Made by a program: the position numbers and the translations under genes. Of a DNA stretch of 64,000 nt, positions 9,421 through 17,285 are shown piece by piece (the stretch's first letter is position 1; the number at the start of each line of letters is the position of its first letter). The notes below the pieces were generated by a model that was given only the letters and a program-made list of their open reading frames with translations, searched no databases and had not been told where the DNA came from. Source of the DNA: Streptomyces sp. WZ-12 (lineage in GTDB: Bacteria; Actinomycetota; Actinomycetes; Streptomycetales; Streptomycetaceae). Where the stretch lies: assembly GCF_028898845.1 (NCBI RefSeq), contig NZ_CP118574.1, positions 6,297,001 through 6,361,000 of the forward strand, read 5' to 3'.

Positions 9421-10191
9421 ATGAGCACGGCACCGACCACGTCCGCCGGCCGCCCCGCCGCTCCCGCCCCGGCCACCCCCGACTACACCGCCCTGATCGC
9501 CGACACCCCCGCCCTGGTCCGGGCCGCCCAGCGCCTGCGCCACCAGGTCTTCGCCGACGAGTGCGGCGCCACCCTGGACACCCCGCTTCCCGGCCACGAC
9601 GTCGACCCGGTCGACGACCTCGCCGACCACCTCGTCGTCCTCCACCACCCCACCCGCACCGTCGTCGGCACCTACCGGCTGGTGCCCCCGGGGCGCACCC
9701 AACGCCTCTACTCCGACGGCGAGTTCGACCTCACCGTCCTCGACGCGGTGCGCCCCGCCCTGATCGAGGCCGGCCGCTCCTGCGTCCACCCCGACCACCG
9801 CAACGGCGCCGTCATCAACCAGATGTGGGCCGCCCTGGCCCGCTACACCCTGCTCTCCGGCCACCGCTACCTCGCCGGCTGCGCCTCCGTACCGCTCGCC
9901 GACGGGGGCACCTCCGCCGCGCACGCCTGGGCCCTGGCCCGCACCCGGTACGCCGCGCCGCCGGCGTTCCTGGTCAGCCCGCGCCGCCCCTGGCACCCCA
10001 CCGCCCCGCTGCCCGAACGCCCCGCCGTCGCCCAACTCCCGCCGCTGCTGCGCGGCTACCTCCGGATCGGCGCCTGGCTGTGCGGCGCACCCGCCCACGA
10101 CCCCGCCTTCGGGGTCGCCGACTTCTTCACGGTCCTGGACATCGAGCAACTCAGCGACCGCTACCGCCGCTTCTTCCTGGGGGACCGGTGA
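9421..10191 (+). CDS. olsB: OlsB-type N-acyltransferase (lyso-ornithine lipid synthesis)
   Basis: The 256-residue protein belongs to the hemolysin-like GNAT family that transfers a 3-hydroxyacyl group from acyl carrier protein to the amino group of ornithine. Visible family motifs are RLRHQVFADE (about residue 38), DDLADHLVVLH, VGTYRLV, YSDGEFDLTVL and EAGRSCVHPDHR. The ATG has GGAGG upstream. Its stop overlaps the GTG of the next gene (GTGA), so OlsB and OlsA are translationally coupled, as expected for the two-step pathway. The amino-acid substrate is inferred from the family. Confidence 0.85.
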   Translation: MSTAPTTSAGRPAAPAPATPDYTALIADTPALVRAAQRLRHQVFADECGATLDTPLPGHDVDPVDDLADHLVVLHHPTRTVVGTYRLVPPGRTQRLYSDGEFDLTVLDAVRPALIEAGRSCVHPDHRNGAVINQMWAALARYTLLSGHRYLAGCASVPLADGGTSAAHAWALARTRYAAPPAFLVSPRRPWHPTAPLPERPAVAQLPPLLRGYLRIGAWLCGAPAHDPAFGVADFFTVLDIEQLSDRYRRFFLGDR

Positions 10192-11084
10192 ACGGCCCCT
10201 GGGACGTCAGCCCGGTCTGCGCCCCGAACTGCGCCGCGCACGCCGTTCCGCCCGTCCCGTTTTCCGGTACCGTCCGCCGCGCCGCCGTGTTCAGCGGCGC
10301 GGTGGGCCGCGCCCTGACGGACGGCCCGCACCTGACCGACCCGGTACGGCTACGGAGCCACGCCCGAGCCCTACTGGCGGCGCTGGGCGTCACGTTGGAG
10401 GCCCGGGGCATAGAGGCCGGGCCGACCCCGCTGTCAGTGACGGGGACGGCGCCGGGGGAGCGCCCCCCGGGAACCGCCGACGCCCCCATCCTCCCCACCA
10501 CCCCCGGCACCCTCATCGTGCTCAACCACATCTCCTGGCTCGACATCGTCGCCCTGCTCGCGGTCGAACCCGTCACCCTGCTCGCCAAGCGCGAGGTCGG
10601 CCGGTGGCCGCTGGTCGGCGGCCTGGCCCGCCGCGCCGGCACGCACTTCATCGACCGCACCAGCCCCCGCCAACTCCCGCACACCGTCGCCGAACTGGCC
10701 GCGCTCCTGGCCGCCGGCCGCTCGGTGGTGGTCTTCCCCCAGGCCACCACCTGGTGCACCGCGGACCGGGGTACCTTCCGCCGGGCCACCTTCCAGGCCG
10801 CCCTGGACGCCGGCGCCCCGGTCCGCCCGGTGACCGTCGACTACGCCCAACAGGACCGCCCCACCACGGTGGCCGCCTTCTGCGGGGCCGACACCTTCGC
10901 CGCCTCGCTCCACCGGGTGCTCACCGCCCACGGGTTGGCCGTACGGGTCACCGTCCACCCGGCGCTCCCCACGGCGGGCCGCGACCTGGACCGGCGCACA
11001 CTGGCGGCCGCCGCCGAGCGCGTCGTGCTCGGCGGCGACCGGGTGCCCCAACGGGCCGGTCAGGCGCTCGGCACGTACTTGTAG
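10188..11084 (+). CDS. olsA: OlsA-type 1-acyl-glycerol-phosphate acyltransferase
   Basis: The 298-residue protein starts at GTG 10188, overlapping the olsB stop by four bases. It is a PlsC-type acyltransferase expected to add the second acyl chain to lyso-ornithine lipid at the membrane. The catalytic NHISWLD motif (H-x4-D) is at about residue 112. The usual FPEGT block reads FPQATTW here, so the conserved Glu-Gly is replaced by Gln-Ala. FRRATFQAALDAGAPVRPV follows as in the family. The 3' end overlaps the convergent winged-helix gene by 25 bases. Confidence 0.87.
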   Translation: MNGPWDVSPVCAPNCAAHAVPPVPFSGTVRRAAVFSGAVGRALTDGPHLTDPVRLRSHARALLAALGVTLEARGIEAGPTPLSVTGTAPGERPPGTADAPILPTTPGTLIVLNHISWLDIVALLAVEPVTLLAKREVGRWPLVGGLARRAGTHFIDRTSPRQLPHTVAELAALLAAGRSVVVFPQATTWCTADRGTFRRATFQAALDAGAPVRPVTVDYAQQDRPTTVAAFCGADTFAASLHRVLTAHGLAVRVTVHPALPTAGRDLDRRTLAAAAERVVLGGDRVPQRAGQALGTYL

Positions 11085-11689
11085 CCGACCCGGCGGACGG
11101 TCACGATCGAGCTGCGGTGCTCGGCGCCCAACTTCCGCCGCAGTCGCGCCACATGGACGTCGACGGTGCGGCCGTCGCCGACGTGCCCGTAGCCCCACAC
11201 CGTGGTCACCAACTGGTCGCGGGTGTGCACCCGGTGCGGATGCGCGACCAGATGGGCCAGCAGCTCGAACTCCAGGTACGTCAGGTCCAGTTGGCGGCCC
11301 AGGACGTGCACGGTCCGCTGCTCGGGGTCGATCCGCACCGTCTCGTCGCCGGTCCGGGCGGCAGGGGCGGGCTCGGCGGGCGGCTGCGGCGGGCCGGGGG
11401 TCTGTTCGGCGGGCACCAGGACGAGGTAGCCGACCATCGGCGGCTGGCCGGGCAGGGCGGGCAGGCTGTGCTGCGGCGCCGGGAGCCAGGTCGCGCCGGA
11501 GTTCAGCAGCTCGGCGACCTGTTGGGCGCTGTGCCGTGGCGCTATCCCCGGACGGAGCTCGGGGGCGGCTCCACGGGCGGCGGCGGGGGCTTCGTCGGGT
11601 GCCACCGCCCGAAGCCGGTGGCGGTGGTGGGGCGGATGGGGAACGGCGGCCGTGGGGGAATCGGCAGGAACGGTACGGAGATTGGCCAT
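11060..11689 (-). CDS. Winged-helix (OmpR/PhoB-type) DNA-binding regulator without receiver domain
   Basis: The 209-residue protein has a Pro/Ala-rich N-terminal half with no receiver domain. The C-terminal half (about residues 115-207) is a complete OmpR-type winged helix, with LTYLEFELLAHLV, the recognition segment TVDVHVARLRRKL and the final wing VRRVGYKYVP. It is an orphan DNA-binding protein with unknown targets. It lies about 105 bases downstream of a small ORF ending in three Cys codons, which may act as a leader. Its end overlaps the convergent olsA end. Confidence 0.9.
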   Translation of the reverse strand: MANLRTVPADSPTAAVPHPPHHRHRLRAVAPDEAPAAARGAAPELRPGIAPRHSAQQVAELLNSGATWLPAPQHSLPALPGQPPMVGYLVLVPAEQTPGPPQPPAEPAPAARTGDETVRIDPEQRTVHVLGRQLDLTYLEFELLAHLVAHPHRVHTRDQLVTTVWGYGHVGDGRTVDVHVARLRRKLGAEHRSSIVTVRRVGYKYVPSA

Positions 11690-11794
11690 CGAACGTCAGC
11701 TCTTTCGCGCAAGGGGACCGTCGGGGAGGTCATGCGCGCGGGCTAGGCCGGGACACCGGTCAGCGGTGTCGGGAAGGAGGATGCGGGCCCGCGC

Positions 11795-11899
11795 TCAGTG
11801 CGCGCAGCAACACAGACGGTCGAAGGCGTGCGCCTGTCGGGACGGCCAGAACGGCTCAAGGTCGCTGCGACCCGTCGCGGTGTCTGTAAGGCTGGCCAT
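11795..11899 (-). CDS. Small ORF with a C-terminal Cys-Cys-Cys tract (possible leader peptide)
   Basis: A 34-codon ORF starts with MASLTD at ATG 11899 and ends in RLCCCAH. The three consecutive Cys codons are TGT TGC TGC. The start is four bases after the stop of the rhomboid-like gene, so translation could be coupled; its own ribosome site (AGGG) is too close to be strong. Poly-Cys upstream ORFs that sense cysteine supply through translation are known in mycobacteria. A similar role ahead of the winged-helix gene is inference. It could also be an unused frame. Confidence 0.45.
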   Translation of the reverse strand: MASLTDTATGRSDLEPFWPSRQAHAFDRLCCCAH

Positions 11900-11903
11900 G
11901 GCC

Positions 11904-12767
11904 CTATTGAACCAGACGGCCCTTGATCTGTCTTTCACACCACCCCCGTTGTGACGCGATCCCGTCGCCCGCCGGTCGCGCACCCCCGCGCGCCGAGGGC
12001 GGGCCGGCGCTGACTGCCGCTTCCCGCACCGGAGTTGTCGAAGCGGCCGCTTCTGCGGACGCCCGCCCGGTGGCCGGAAAACGTCCCCGCGCCGCTGTGC
12101 GCACGGCCCCGACCGCCACCCCGAGGGCCAGCGCCGTCAGATGCCCGGCATCGGTGAACGTCCGGCCGCGGCGGACCACCGGCACCGCGCCCAGCGCCAG
12201 CAGCCCGCCGGACGCCGCCACGCGCGCACCCCGGTGCGGCAGCGACGCGGCCAGCGCGCCGAGCGTGGCGTAGAAGCCGTAACTCGCCCCGACGTCGACG
12301 GCGTGCGCGGTGGCCCCGCCCGCGGCGCCGGCGTCGCCGGGCGCACCCGGTATCGGCGGCGCGACCGCCTCCGGCCGGGCCCCGGGCCGCCCCCGCAGGC
12401 CCGCGTAGATCAACAGGCTGGCACCCACGTGCCCGGCCGCGAACACCGCCGCCGTGCACCCGGCGCCCCACCGCGCCTCGGCCGTCCCGAGCGCCGCCAG
12501 CAGCGCGACGCCGTACGCCGGCGATATCGGTCGCTCCGCGAAGGCCGCGCTGGTGGCCAGCGTGCCCCACCGGCCGGCGCGCAGATTGGCCACGTTGGTG
12601 GAGTGCGCCCGCAGCAGCGCCGTACGTCGCGACGCCGGCAGCCGGGCGGTGGCGTACACCCCGAGCTGCAGCGCCCCCACATACAGCGGCGTCATCCACG
12701 GCAGCGCCCGACGTCCCGGCACACCTCGCCCCCAACGCCCCCTCATATCCACGTTCATGCCTTTCAC
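11904..12767 (-). CDS. Rhomboid-like integral membrane protein
   Basis: The protein has up to 287 residues with several hydrophobic segments (for example ISPAYGVALLAALG, AAVFAAGHVGASLLIYAGL, VAASGGLLALGAVPVV). A rhomboid-type Ser in GASYGFYATLG and a His in TDAGHLTALALG are placed as in intramembrane serine proteases, so it may be active. The C-terminal 60 residues are low complexity. The start is GTG 12767 or ATG 12758. The GTG overlaps the apparent stop of the preceding ORF. It lies directly upstream of the small Cys-rich ORF on the same strand. Confidence 0.75.
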   Translation of the reverse strand: MKGMNVDMRGRWGRGVPGRRALPWMTPLYVGALQLGVYATARLPASRRTALLRAHSTNVANLRAGRWGTLATSAAFAERPISPAYGVALLAALGTAEARWGAGCTAAVFAAGHVGASLLIYAGLRGRPGARPEAVAPPIPGAPGDAGAAGGATAHAVDVGASYGFYATLGALAASLPHRGARVAASGGLLALGAVPVVRRGRTFTDAGHLTALALGVAVGAVRTAARGRFPATGRASAEAAASTTPVREAAVSAGPPSARGGARPAGDGIASQRGWCERQIKGRLVQ

Positions 12768-13321
12768 CCCGACTGTTCGTCTCGTTCCCTTCGCGTCGTA
12801 CCCCGCCGCACCCCGCCCTCCCCGGGCCGCCCGCCGCGCCGCCTCACACCCCGAAGGACAGCCGCTTGCGCCAGTGCAGCGGGGAAGATCTCGATGACCT
12901 CCGCCGAGTCGCCGTCCCCCTCCACCGAGGGCCCGGCGCCGGCCAGTTCGGCCGCCACCGTCCGCCCGGTCTCCGCGCGGTCCGCGCCGTAGTCGGCGTA
13001 CGCGCCGTAGCGCACCGAGAGGCCGTGCCCCTCCGTCGCGGCCTCGGCGCCATGGTGGGAGAAGAAGACGAACCCCTGGTCGCCCGCGGCCCGTTCGCCG
13101 GATATCTCACCGAGCGCGCGGGGTGCGCGGTACTCCACGGCGAACGGTCCGTCGCCCTCCCGCCAGCTCTGGAGGAAGGCGCGGTCCGCCGCGGGGACGC
13201 GCTCGGCGGTGACGAGGCGGTCGTCGGCCGCGCCGATCCGCCGCGGCGGCGCGGTCAGTTCGTCCGCGGCCGGGCGGCAGGCGCCCGGCCCGGACGCGGT
13301 CGTGACGGTGATCGCAAGCAT
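12764..13321 (-). CDS. Hypothetical protein, probably frameshifted near its C terminus
   Basis: The gene starts at ATG 13321 (MLAITVTT); the family is not recognised. The frame reads well up to AEVIEIFP (about base 12880), then continues as an Arg-rich low-complexity tail to 12764. In the next frame the same DNA reads LHWRKRLSFGV and stops at 12844, and all eleven of those codons end in G or C, against about half in the annotated frame. This suggests one extra C in the CCCC run at about 12880 (mutation or sequencing error), so the true protein would be about 158 residues. Product function is unknown. Confidence 0.6.
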   Translation of the reverse strand: MLAITVTTASGPGACRPAADELTAPPRRIGAADDRLVTAERVPAADRAFLQSWREGDGPFAVEYRAPRALGEISGERAAGDQGFVFFSHHGAEAATEGHGLSVRYGAYADYGADRAETGRTVAAELAGAGPSVEGDGDSAEVIEIFPAALAQAAVLRGVRRRGGRPGEGGVRRGTTRRERDEQSG

Positions 13322-13404
13322 GTCCCCAGCGTGCCACCCGCCACTGACAACCGGCCCCGGCCGCCCGGCGGTTGACCCCGCGCCGGTCACCCGGGCACGC
13401 GGAA

Positions 13405-13430
13405 GGGGCCGGACCAGCCGGTCCGGCCCC
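13405..13430 (-). terminator. Terminator of glnII
   Basis: An 11-bp perfect stem (GGGGCCGGACC / GGTCCGGCCCC) with AGCC loop lies 31 bases beyond the glnII stop. Confidence 0.7.
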
Positions 13431-13460
13431 GTTCACCCGCGCGTCGCTCCGCGCCGGGCC

Positions 13461-14483
13461 TCACACCTGTTCGCGCCGCTCCAACTCCGCGCAGCAGGTG
13501 TCCACGATCAGCCGGGACACCACGTAGGGGTCCACGTTGGCGTTCGGCCGGCGGTCCTCGATGTAGCCCTTCTTCTCGACCTCGACCTGCCACGGGATGC
13601 GCACCGAGGCGCCGCGGTCCGAGGCCCCGTACGAGTAGCTGTCCCAGGGCGCGGTCTCGTGCGCACCCGTCAGCCGCTCCTCGATGCCGGTGCCGTACTG
13701 GCGGACGTGCTCCAGCGGCTTGCCGTCCGCGCCCAGCGCCTCGCAGGCGGTGATGATCGCGTCGTAGCCCTCGCGCATCGCCCGGGTCGAGAAGTTGGTG
13801 TGCGCGCCCGCGCCGTTCCAGTCGCCCTGGGCCGGCTTGGCGTCCAGGGAGGCGGTGACGCCGTGCTCCTCCGCCGTACGGTGCAGCAGCCAGCGCGCCA
13901 CCCACATGTGGTCGGAGACCTCCAGCGGGGCCAGCGCGCCCACCTGGAACTCCCACTGGCCGGGCATCACCTCGGCGTTGATGCCGGACATCCCCAGGCC
14001 GGCCGCCAGGCAGCGGTCGAGGTGCTGCTCGACGATCTCCCGGCCGAAGATCTCGCCGGCGCCGACGCCGCAGTAGTAGCCGCCCTGCGGGGCCGGGAAG
14101 CCGCCGCCCTCGGGGAATCCCAGCGGGCGCTCGCCCTTGAGGAAGGTGTACTCCTGCTCGATGCCGAAGATCGGCTCCTGGGCGGCGAAGCGCTCCGCCA
14201 CCGGGCGCAGCAGGGCCCGGGTGTTGGAGGGGTGCGGCGTGAGGTCGGTGTGCAGTACCTCGCAGAGCACCAACAGGTGGTCCCCGCCGCGGATCGGGTC
14301 CGGGCAGCTGAAGACCGGGTCGAGCACGAGGTCCGATGCGTGGCCCTCGGCCTGGTTGGTGCTGGATCCGTCGAAGCCCCAACGGGGCAGCTTGCTGCCG
14401 TCCTGCAAGATCTTGGTCTTGGAGCGGAGCTTGGCGGTCGGCTGGGTGCCGTCGATCCAGATGTACTCGGCCTTGATGGTCAC
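13461..14483 (-). CDS. glnII: Glutamine synthetase type II (eukaryotic-like)
   Basis: The 340-residue enzyme makes glutamine from glutamate, ammonia and ATP in the cytoplasm. Type II features are LPRWGFDGSSTNQA near residue 33, PIFGIEQEYTFLK, PQGGYYCGVG, INAEVMPGQWEFQVG, and GDWNGAGAHTNFSTRAMR (ATP/ammonia site). Unlike GlnA it has no adenylylation loop. The start is GTG 14483, with GAGGACC upstream; a longer reading to 14546 adds unconserved residues. A four-part GlnR operator lies about 70 bases upstream, which fits nitrogen control together with glnA at 38890-40299. Confidence 0.97.
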   Translation of the reverse strand: MTIKAEYIWIDGTQPTAKLRSKTKILQDGSKLPRWGFDGSSTNQAEGHASDLVLDPVFSCPDPIRGGDHLLVLCEVLHTDLTPHPSNTRALLRPVAERFAAQEPIFGIEQEYTFLKGERPLGFPEGGGFPAPQGGYYCGVGAGEIFGREIVEQHLDRCLAAGLGMSGINAEVMPGQWEFQVGALAPLEVSDHMWVARWLLHRTAEEHGVTASLDAKPAQGDWNGAGAHTNFSTRAMREGYDAIITACEALGADGKPLEHVRQYGTGIEERLTGAHETAPWDSYSYGASDRGASVRIPWQVEVEKKGYIEDRRPNANVDPYVVSRLIVDTCCAELERREQV

Positions 14484-14552
14484 GAAGGTCCTCTTAATAC
14501 GGGTCGGTGCGGGTACGCGTGCGGGCGTACCGCTGCACTCTCGCAACAGGCC

Positions 14553-14590
14553 GTTTCCCGTCCGTTGCCCGTATGTGAACCGCAGGTTAC
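14553..14590 (-). promoter_or_regulatory. GlnR operator upstream of glnII
   Basis: On the minus strand the half-sites read GTAAC, TTCAC, GCAAC, GAAAC, each separated by exactly six bases. This matches the tandem GTnAC-n6-GAAAC layout known for GlnR in Streptomyces. The first and last half-sites are perfect; the second is weak. It lies 70-107 bases before the GTG. Confidence 0.8.
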
Positions 14591-15074
14591 CCAGTCGGAC
14601 ATCCTCTGATTCTGCGACGATTCACCGCAAAACGCCTGACAATCTCTTGGCGATGCCACTCGCCCATGCTCCCGCAGCAGCCCCTCGGACCCCAAGTTCC
14701 GGATCCCGCGCCCCAGTTCGGGCGCCTCGACGCGCAGGCTGGCCGCGGTGTCGTCGACGTGCCAGTCGGGCGCGGCCGGCCGTCGCGGCGAGAGGCGGTG
14801 GGCCGGCGGAGGCGGGAACCGTAGCCCCGCCGGGCCGTTGCCGTCGCGCCCTGTAGGAGGCGGCCGGCGATCCGCCCCCGTCCAATTCGCCACGAAAACA
14901 AGCGGAATGCCCAAAACGTGCGACGCGTTCCGCCCCACCCCTACCCCCACCTCCCGCTCATGGCCCCAAAGGCATGACCACATGGCGTATTTGGTCGTGG
15001 AAGGCACGACCGTCCGCCGCTTAGCGTCACCTCTGCCGGCCCGTCCCTCCGTCCTCACCAGGAGCGCACCCACC
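14591..15074. other. Divergent intergenic region between glnII and the AMP-binding gene
   Basis: A gap of 484 bases. Several frames are open on both strands but start without ribosome sites and resemble no family I know. Apart from the GlnR site at its left edge and AGGAG before 15075, no feature can be supported. Confidence 0.5.
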
Positions 15075-16646
15075 ATGTCGTCCCAACCGCCGTTCACCAG
15101 CTACGTCGAGCTCCTCCTCGCCGCCCTCGCCCGCGACCCCGACCGCCCCGCCGTCACCGCGCCCGACGGCAACACCGTCACCGCCGGCCACCTGAGCGCC
15201 ACCGTTCACCGCATGGCCGCCGTCCTCGCCGCCCACGGCGCCGGCCGCGGCCGGACGGTCTCCGTCCTCAGCCGCAACCGCCCCGACGCGCTCGCCGCCC
15301 GTTACGCCGTCAACCTCGCGGGCGCGCGGGTGGTGCTCCTCTACGACGGGATGGCCGCCGAGACGCTGTCCCGGGTGGTCGAGAGCGCGGACACCACCCT
15401 CCTCCTGGTCGACCCCGACCTCCACGACACCGCCCACGCCCTCCTGGACGGTTTCACCGGCCCTCGCCCCCAGGTCATGACCCTCGGCCCGCTCCCCGCC
15501 GACGCCGCCCCCCTCGGCCCCGACCTGCTGGCCGCCTGCGCCGCCCTCCCCGACACCCCCACCGTCGCCGGGACCGCCCGCCCCGAGGACGACTGGTGCA
15601 TCCGCCACACCGGCGGAACGACCGGCGTCCCCAAGGGAGTTCAGATGGCGCACGCCCCGTTCGCCGCGATGCTCGCCCAGGCGCCCCTGGGGGCGGCCGG
15701 CGATCCGCCCCGCCTCCTGGCCTGCACCTCGCTGGCCCACATGGCGGGCATCATGAGCGACCTCACCCTGGTGGCCGGCGGCACCGTCGTCCTCCACCGG
15801 GACTTCGACCCGGCCGCCGTCCTGTCCACCGTCGCCCGCGAACGCATCACCCACCTCTGGCTGTTGCCGCCGCTCCTCTACCGCCTCCTCGACGACCCCA
15901 CCTTCCGCACCACCGACCTCGGTTCCCTCACCCGCATCACCTACGGCGGCTGCCCCGCCTCCGCGCCCCGGATGCGGCAGGCGGCCGAGGCGTTCGGCCC
16001 GGTCCTCTACGGCTGGTACGGCCAGTCCGAGGCGATGGCCATCACCGAGGCCGGCCCCGCGGACCACGCCGACATCCGTCCCGACGCCCCGATGACCGTC
16101 GGCCGCCCGCTCCCCGGTGTCACCCTCGCCATCCGCGACCCCGAGGGCCGCGACCTGCCGCCGGGTGAGCCCGGCGAGGTCCACGTACGCTCCGCCGGCG
16201 CCATGCGCGGCTACTGGAAGCGCCCCGACCTCACCGCCCAGGTGCTGCGCGGCGGTTGGGTGCACACCGGGGACGTCGGCTACCTGGACACCGACGGCCG
16301 CCTCTACCTCGTCGACCGCCTCAAGGACGTCATCATCGTGGTCGGCGGCCACGTCCACCCCGCCGAACTGGAGGACCTCCTCCACACCCACCCCGCCATC
16401 GCCCACGCCGCCGTCTACGGCGTCCGCACCCCCGACGAGACCGAAGAGGTCCACATCGCCCTCGTCCCCGCCCCCGGCCACTCCGCCGACGACCTCACCC
16501 TCCCCACCCTCCGCACCTACATCACCACCCACAAGGGCGCCCTCTACGCCCCCACCGCCATCCACCTCCTCGACGCCATCCCCCTCACCCCCGTGGGCAA
16601 ACCCGACAAGAACCTCCTCCGCAACCTGCCCCACCCCACGCCCTGA
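15075..16646 (+). CDS. AMP-binding acyl-CoA synthetase-like enzyme
   Basis: The 523-residue protein belongs to the ANL superfamily, which activates a carboxylic acid as acyl-AMP and usually loads it onto CoA. The P-loop-like A3 motif HTGGTTGVPKGVQ is at about residue 178. YGWYGQSEAMAITE (A5), GWVHTGDVGYLDTDG (A7), DRLKDVIIVVGGHVHP (A8) and the catalytic Lys in TPVGKPDKNLLR (A10) follow in order. The start is ATG 15075 with AGGAG eleven bases upstream. It stands alone, so its substrate cannot be deduced. A hairpin with CTTTT follows 40 bases after the stop. Confidence 0.93.
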   Translation: MSSQPPFTSYVELLLAALARDPDRPAVTAPDGNTVTAGHLSATVHRMAAVLAAHGAGRGRTVSVLSRNRPDALAARYAVNLAGARVVLLYDGMAAETLSRVVESADTTLLLVDPDLHDTAHALLDGFTGPRPQVMTLGPLPADAAPLGPDLLAACAALPDTPTVAGTARPEDDWCIRHTGGTTGVPKGVQMAHAPFAAMLAQAPLGAAGDPPRLLACTSLAHMAGIMSDLTLVAGGTVVLHRDFDPAAVLSTVARERITHLWLLPPLLYRLLDDPTFRTTDLGSLTRITYGGCPASAPRMRQAAEAFGPVLYGWYGQSEAMAITEAGPADHADIRPDAPMTVGRPLPGVTLAIRDPEGRDLPPGEPGEVHVRSAGAMRGYWKRPDLTAQVLRGGWVHTGDVGYLDTDGRLYLVDRLKDVIIVVGGHVHPAELEDLLHTHPAIAHAAVYGVRTPDETEEVHIALVPAPGHSADDLTLPTLRTYITTHKGALYAPTAIHLLDAIPLTPVGKPDKNLLRNLPHPTP

Positions 16647-16686
16647 TCCCTCCCCCGCACACCGAGTCCGCTCCCCGCCCAAATCC

Positions 16687-16705
16687 CCCCTGGCCAGGGG
16701 CTTTT
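16687..16705 (+). terminator. Terminator after the AMP-binding gene
   Basis: The palindrome CCCCTGGCCAGGGG is followed by CTTTT on the plus strand. Confidence 0.6.
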
Positions 16706-16772
16706 GTCAGTGCCCCGCAGTAAAATGGGAACCAGAAAGTGAGGGTCCACCGAGCTCCAGGAGGTCCGCCGG

Positions 16773-17045
16773 ATGGCCGTTGCCGCACCCATGACGAAAC
16801 CCCTCCCGACCCACCCACTGCCCAAGAAACCGCTCCCCGCCGGCTGGCCCCGCGAGCGGTACGAATCCCACCACCGCCGCCTGAAGGCCATGCGCCTGGC
16901 CATCGCCCTCCTCGACACCGGCACCTACCGCCCCGAACAGGCCACCAACCCCACCATCCGCACCACCGCCCAATCCATAGGCGTCCACCACCCCTCCGAC
17001 ACCACCTGCCGCCTGGTCCGCGCCCTCCTCTACGACAACTGCTGA
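16773..17045 (+). CDS. Conserved-looking small hypothetical protein
   Basis: The 90-residue protein starts at ATG 16773, with a perfect AGGAGG eight bases upstream. It is basic and helical in the middle (ERYESHHRRLKAMRLAIALLDTG). The rest suggests a small DNA- or RNA-contacting protein: TIRTTAQSIGVHHPSDTTCRLVRALL resembles a helix-turn-helix. No named family was recognised. It stands between the AMP-binding gene and the Beta-family gene. Confidence 0.7.
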   Translation: MAVAAPMTKPLPTHPLPKKPLPAGWPRERYESHHRRLKAMRLAIALLDTGTYRPEQATNPTIRTTAQSIGVHHPSDTTCRLVRALLYDNC

Positions 17046-17285
17046 ACGCCGCGGCGGGGGTGAGTACCGCCAACCGCCCGCCCTGGGACGCCACATACGC
17101 ACCCGGGGCGGGAGTCGACGAGTGCCGGCGAGCGGCTGCCGATGAGTAGAACGCTCCATCCTCATCAGCCTGATTTGCCCTGTTCATCCAGCCCAGCCTC
17201 GGTCACCCTGACAGTGGCCGCACAAGCGTCGAGCACCATGCGCCGAGCGGCGAGGCGGGGCGGGGCAGAGGACATGGGGGCGGGG

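Noticed and set aside
14480..15097. Open frame between glnII and the AMP-binding gene, minus strand
   Set aside because: It starts within the AMP-binding gene, has no ribosome site, and its sequence is unlike any family I know.
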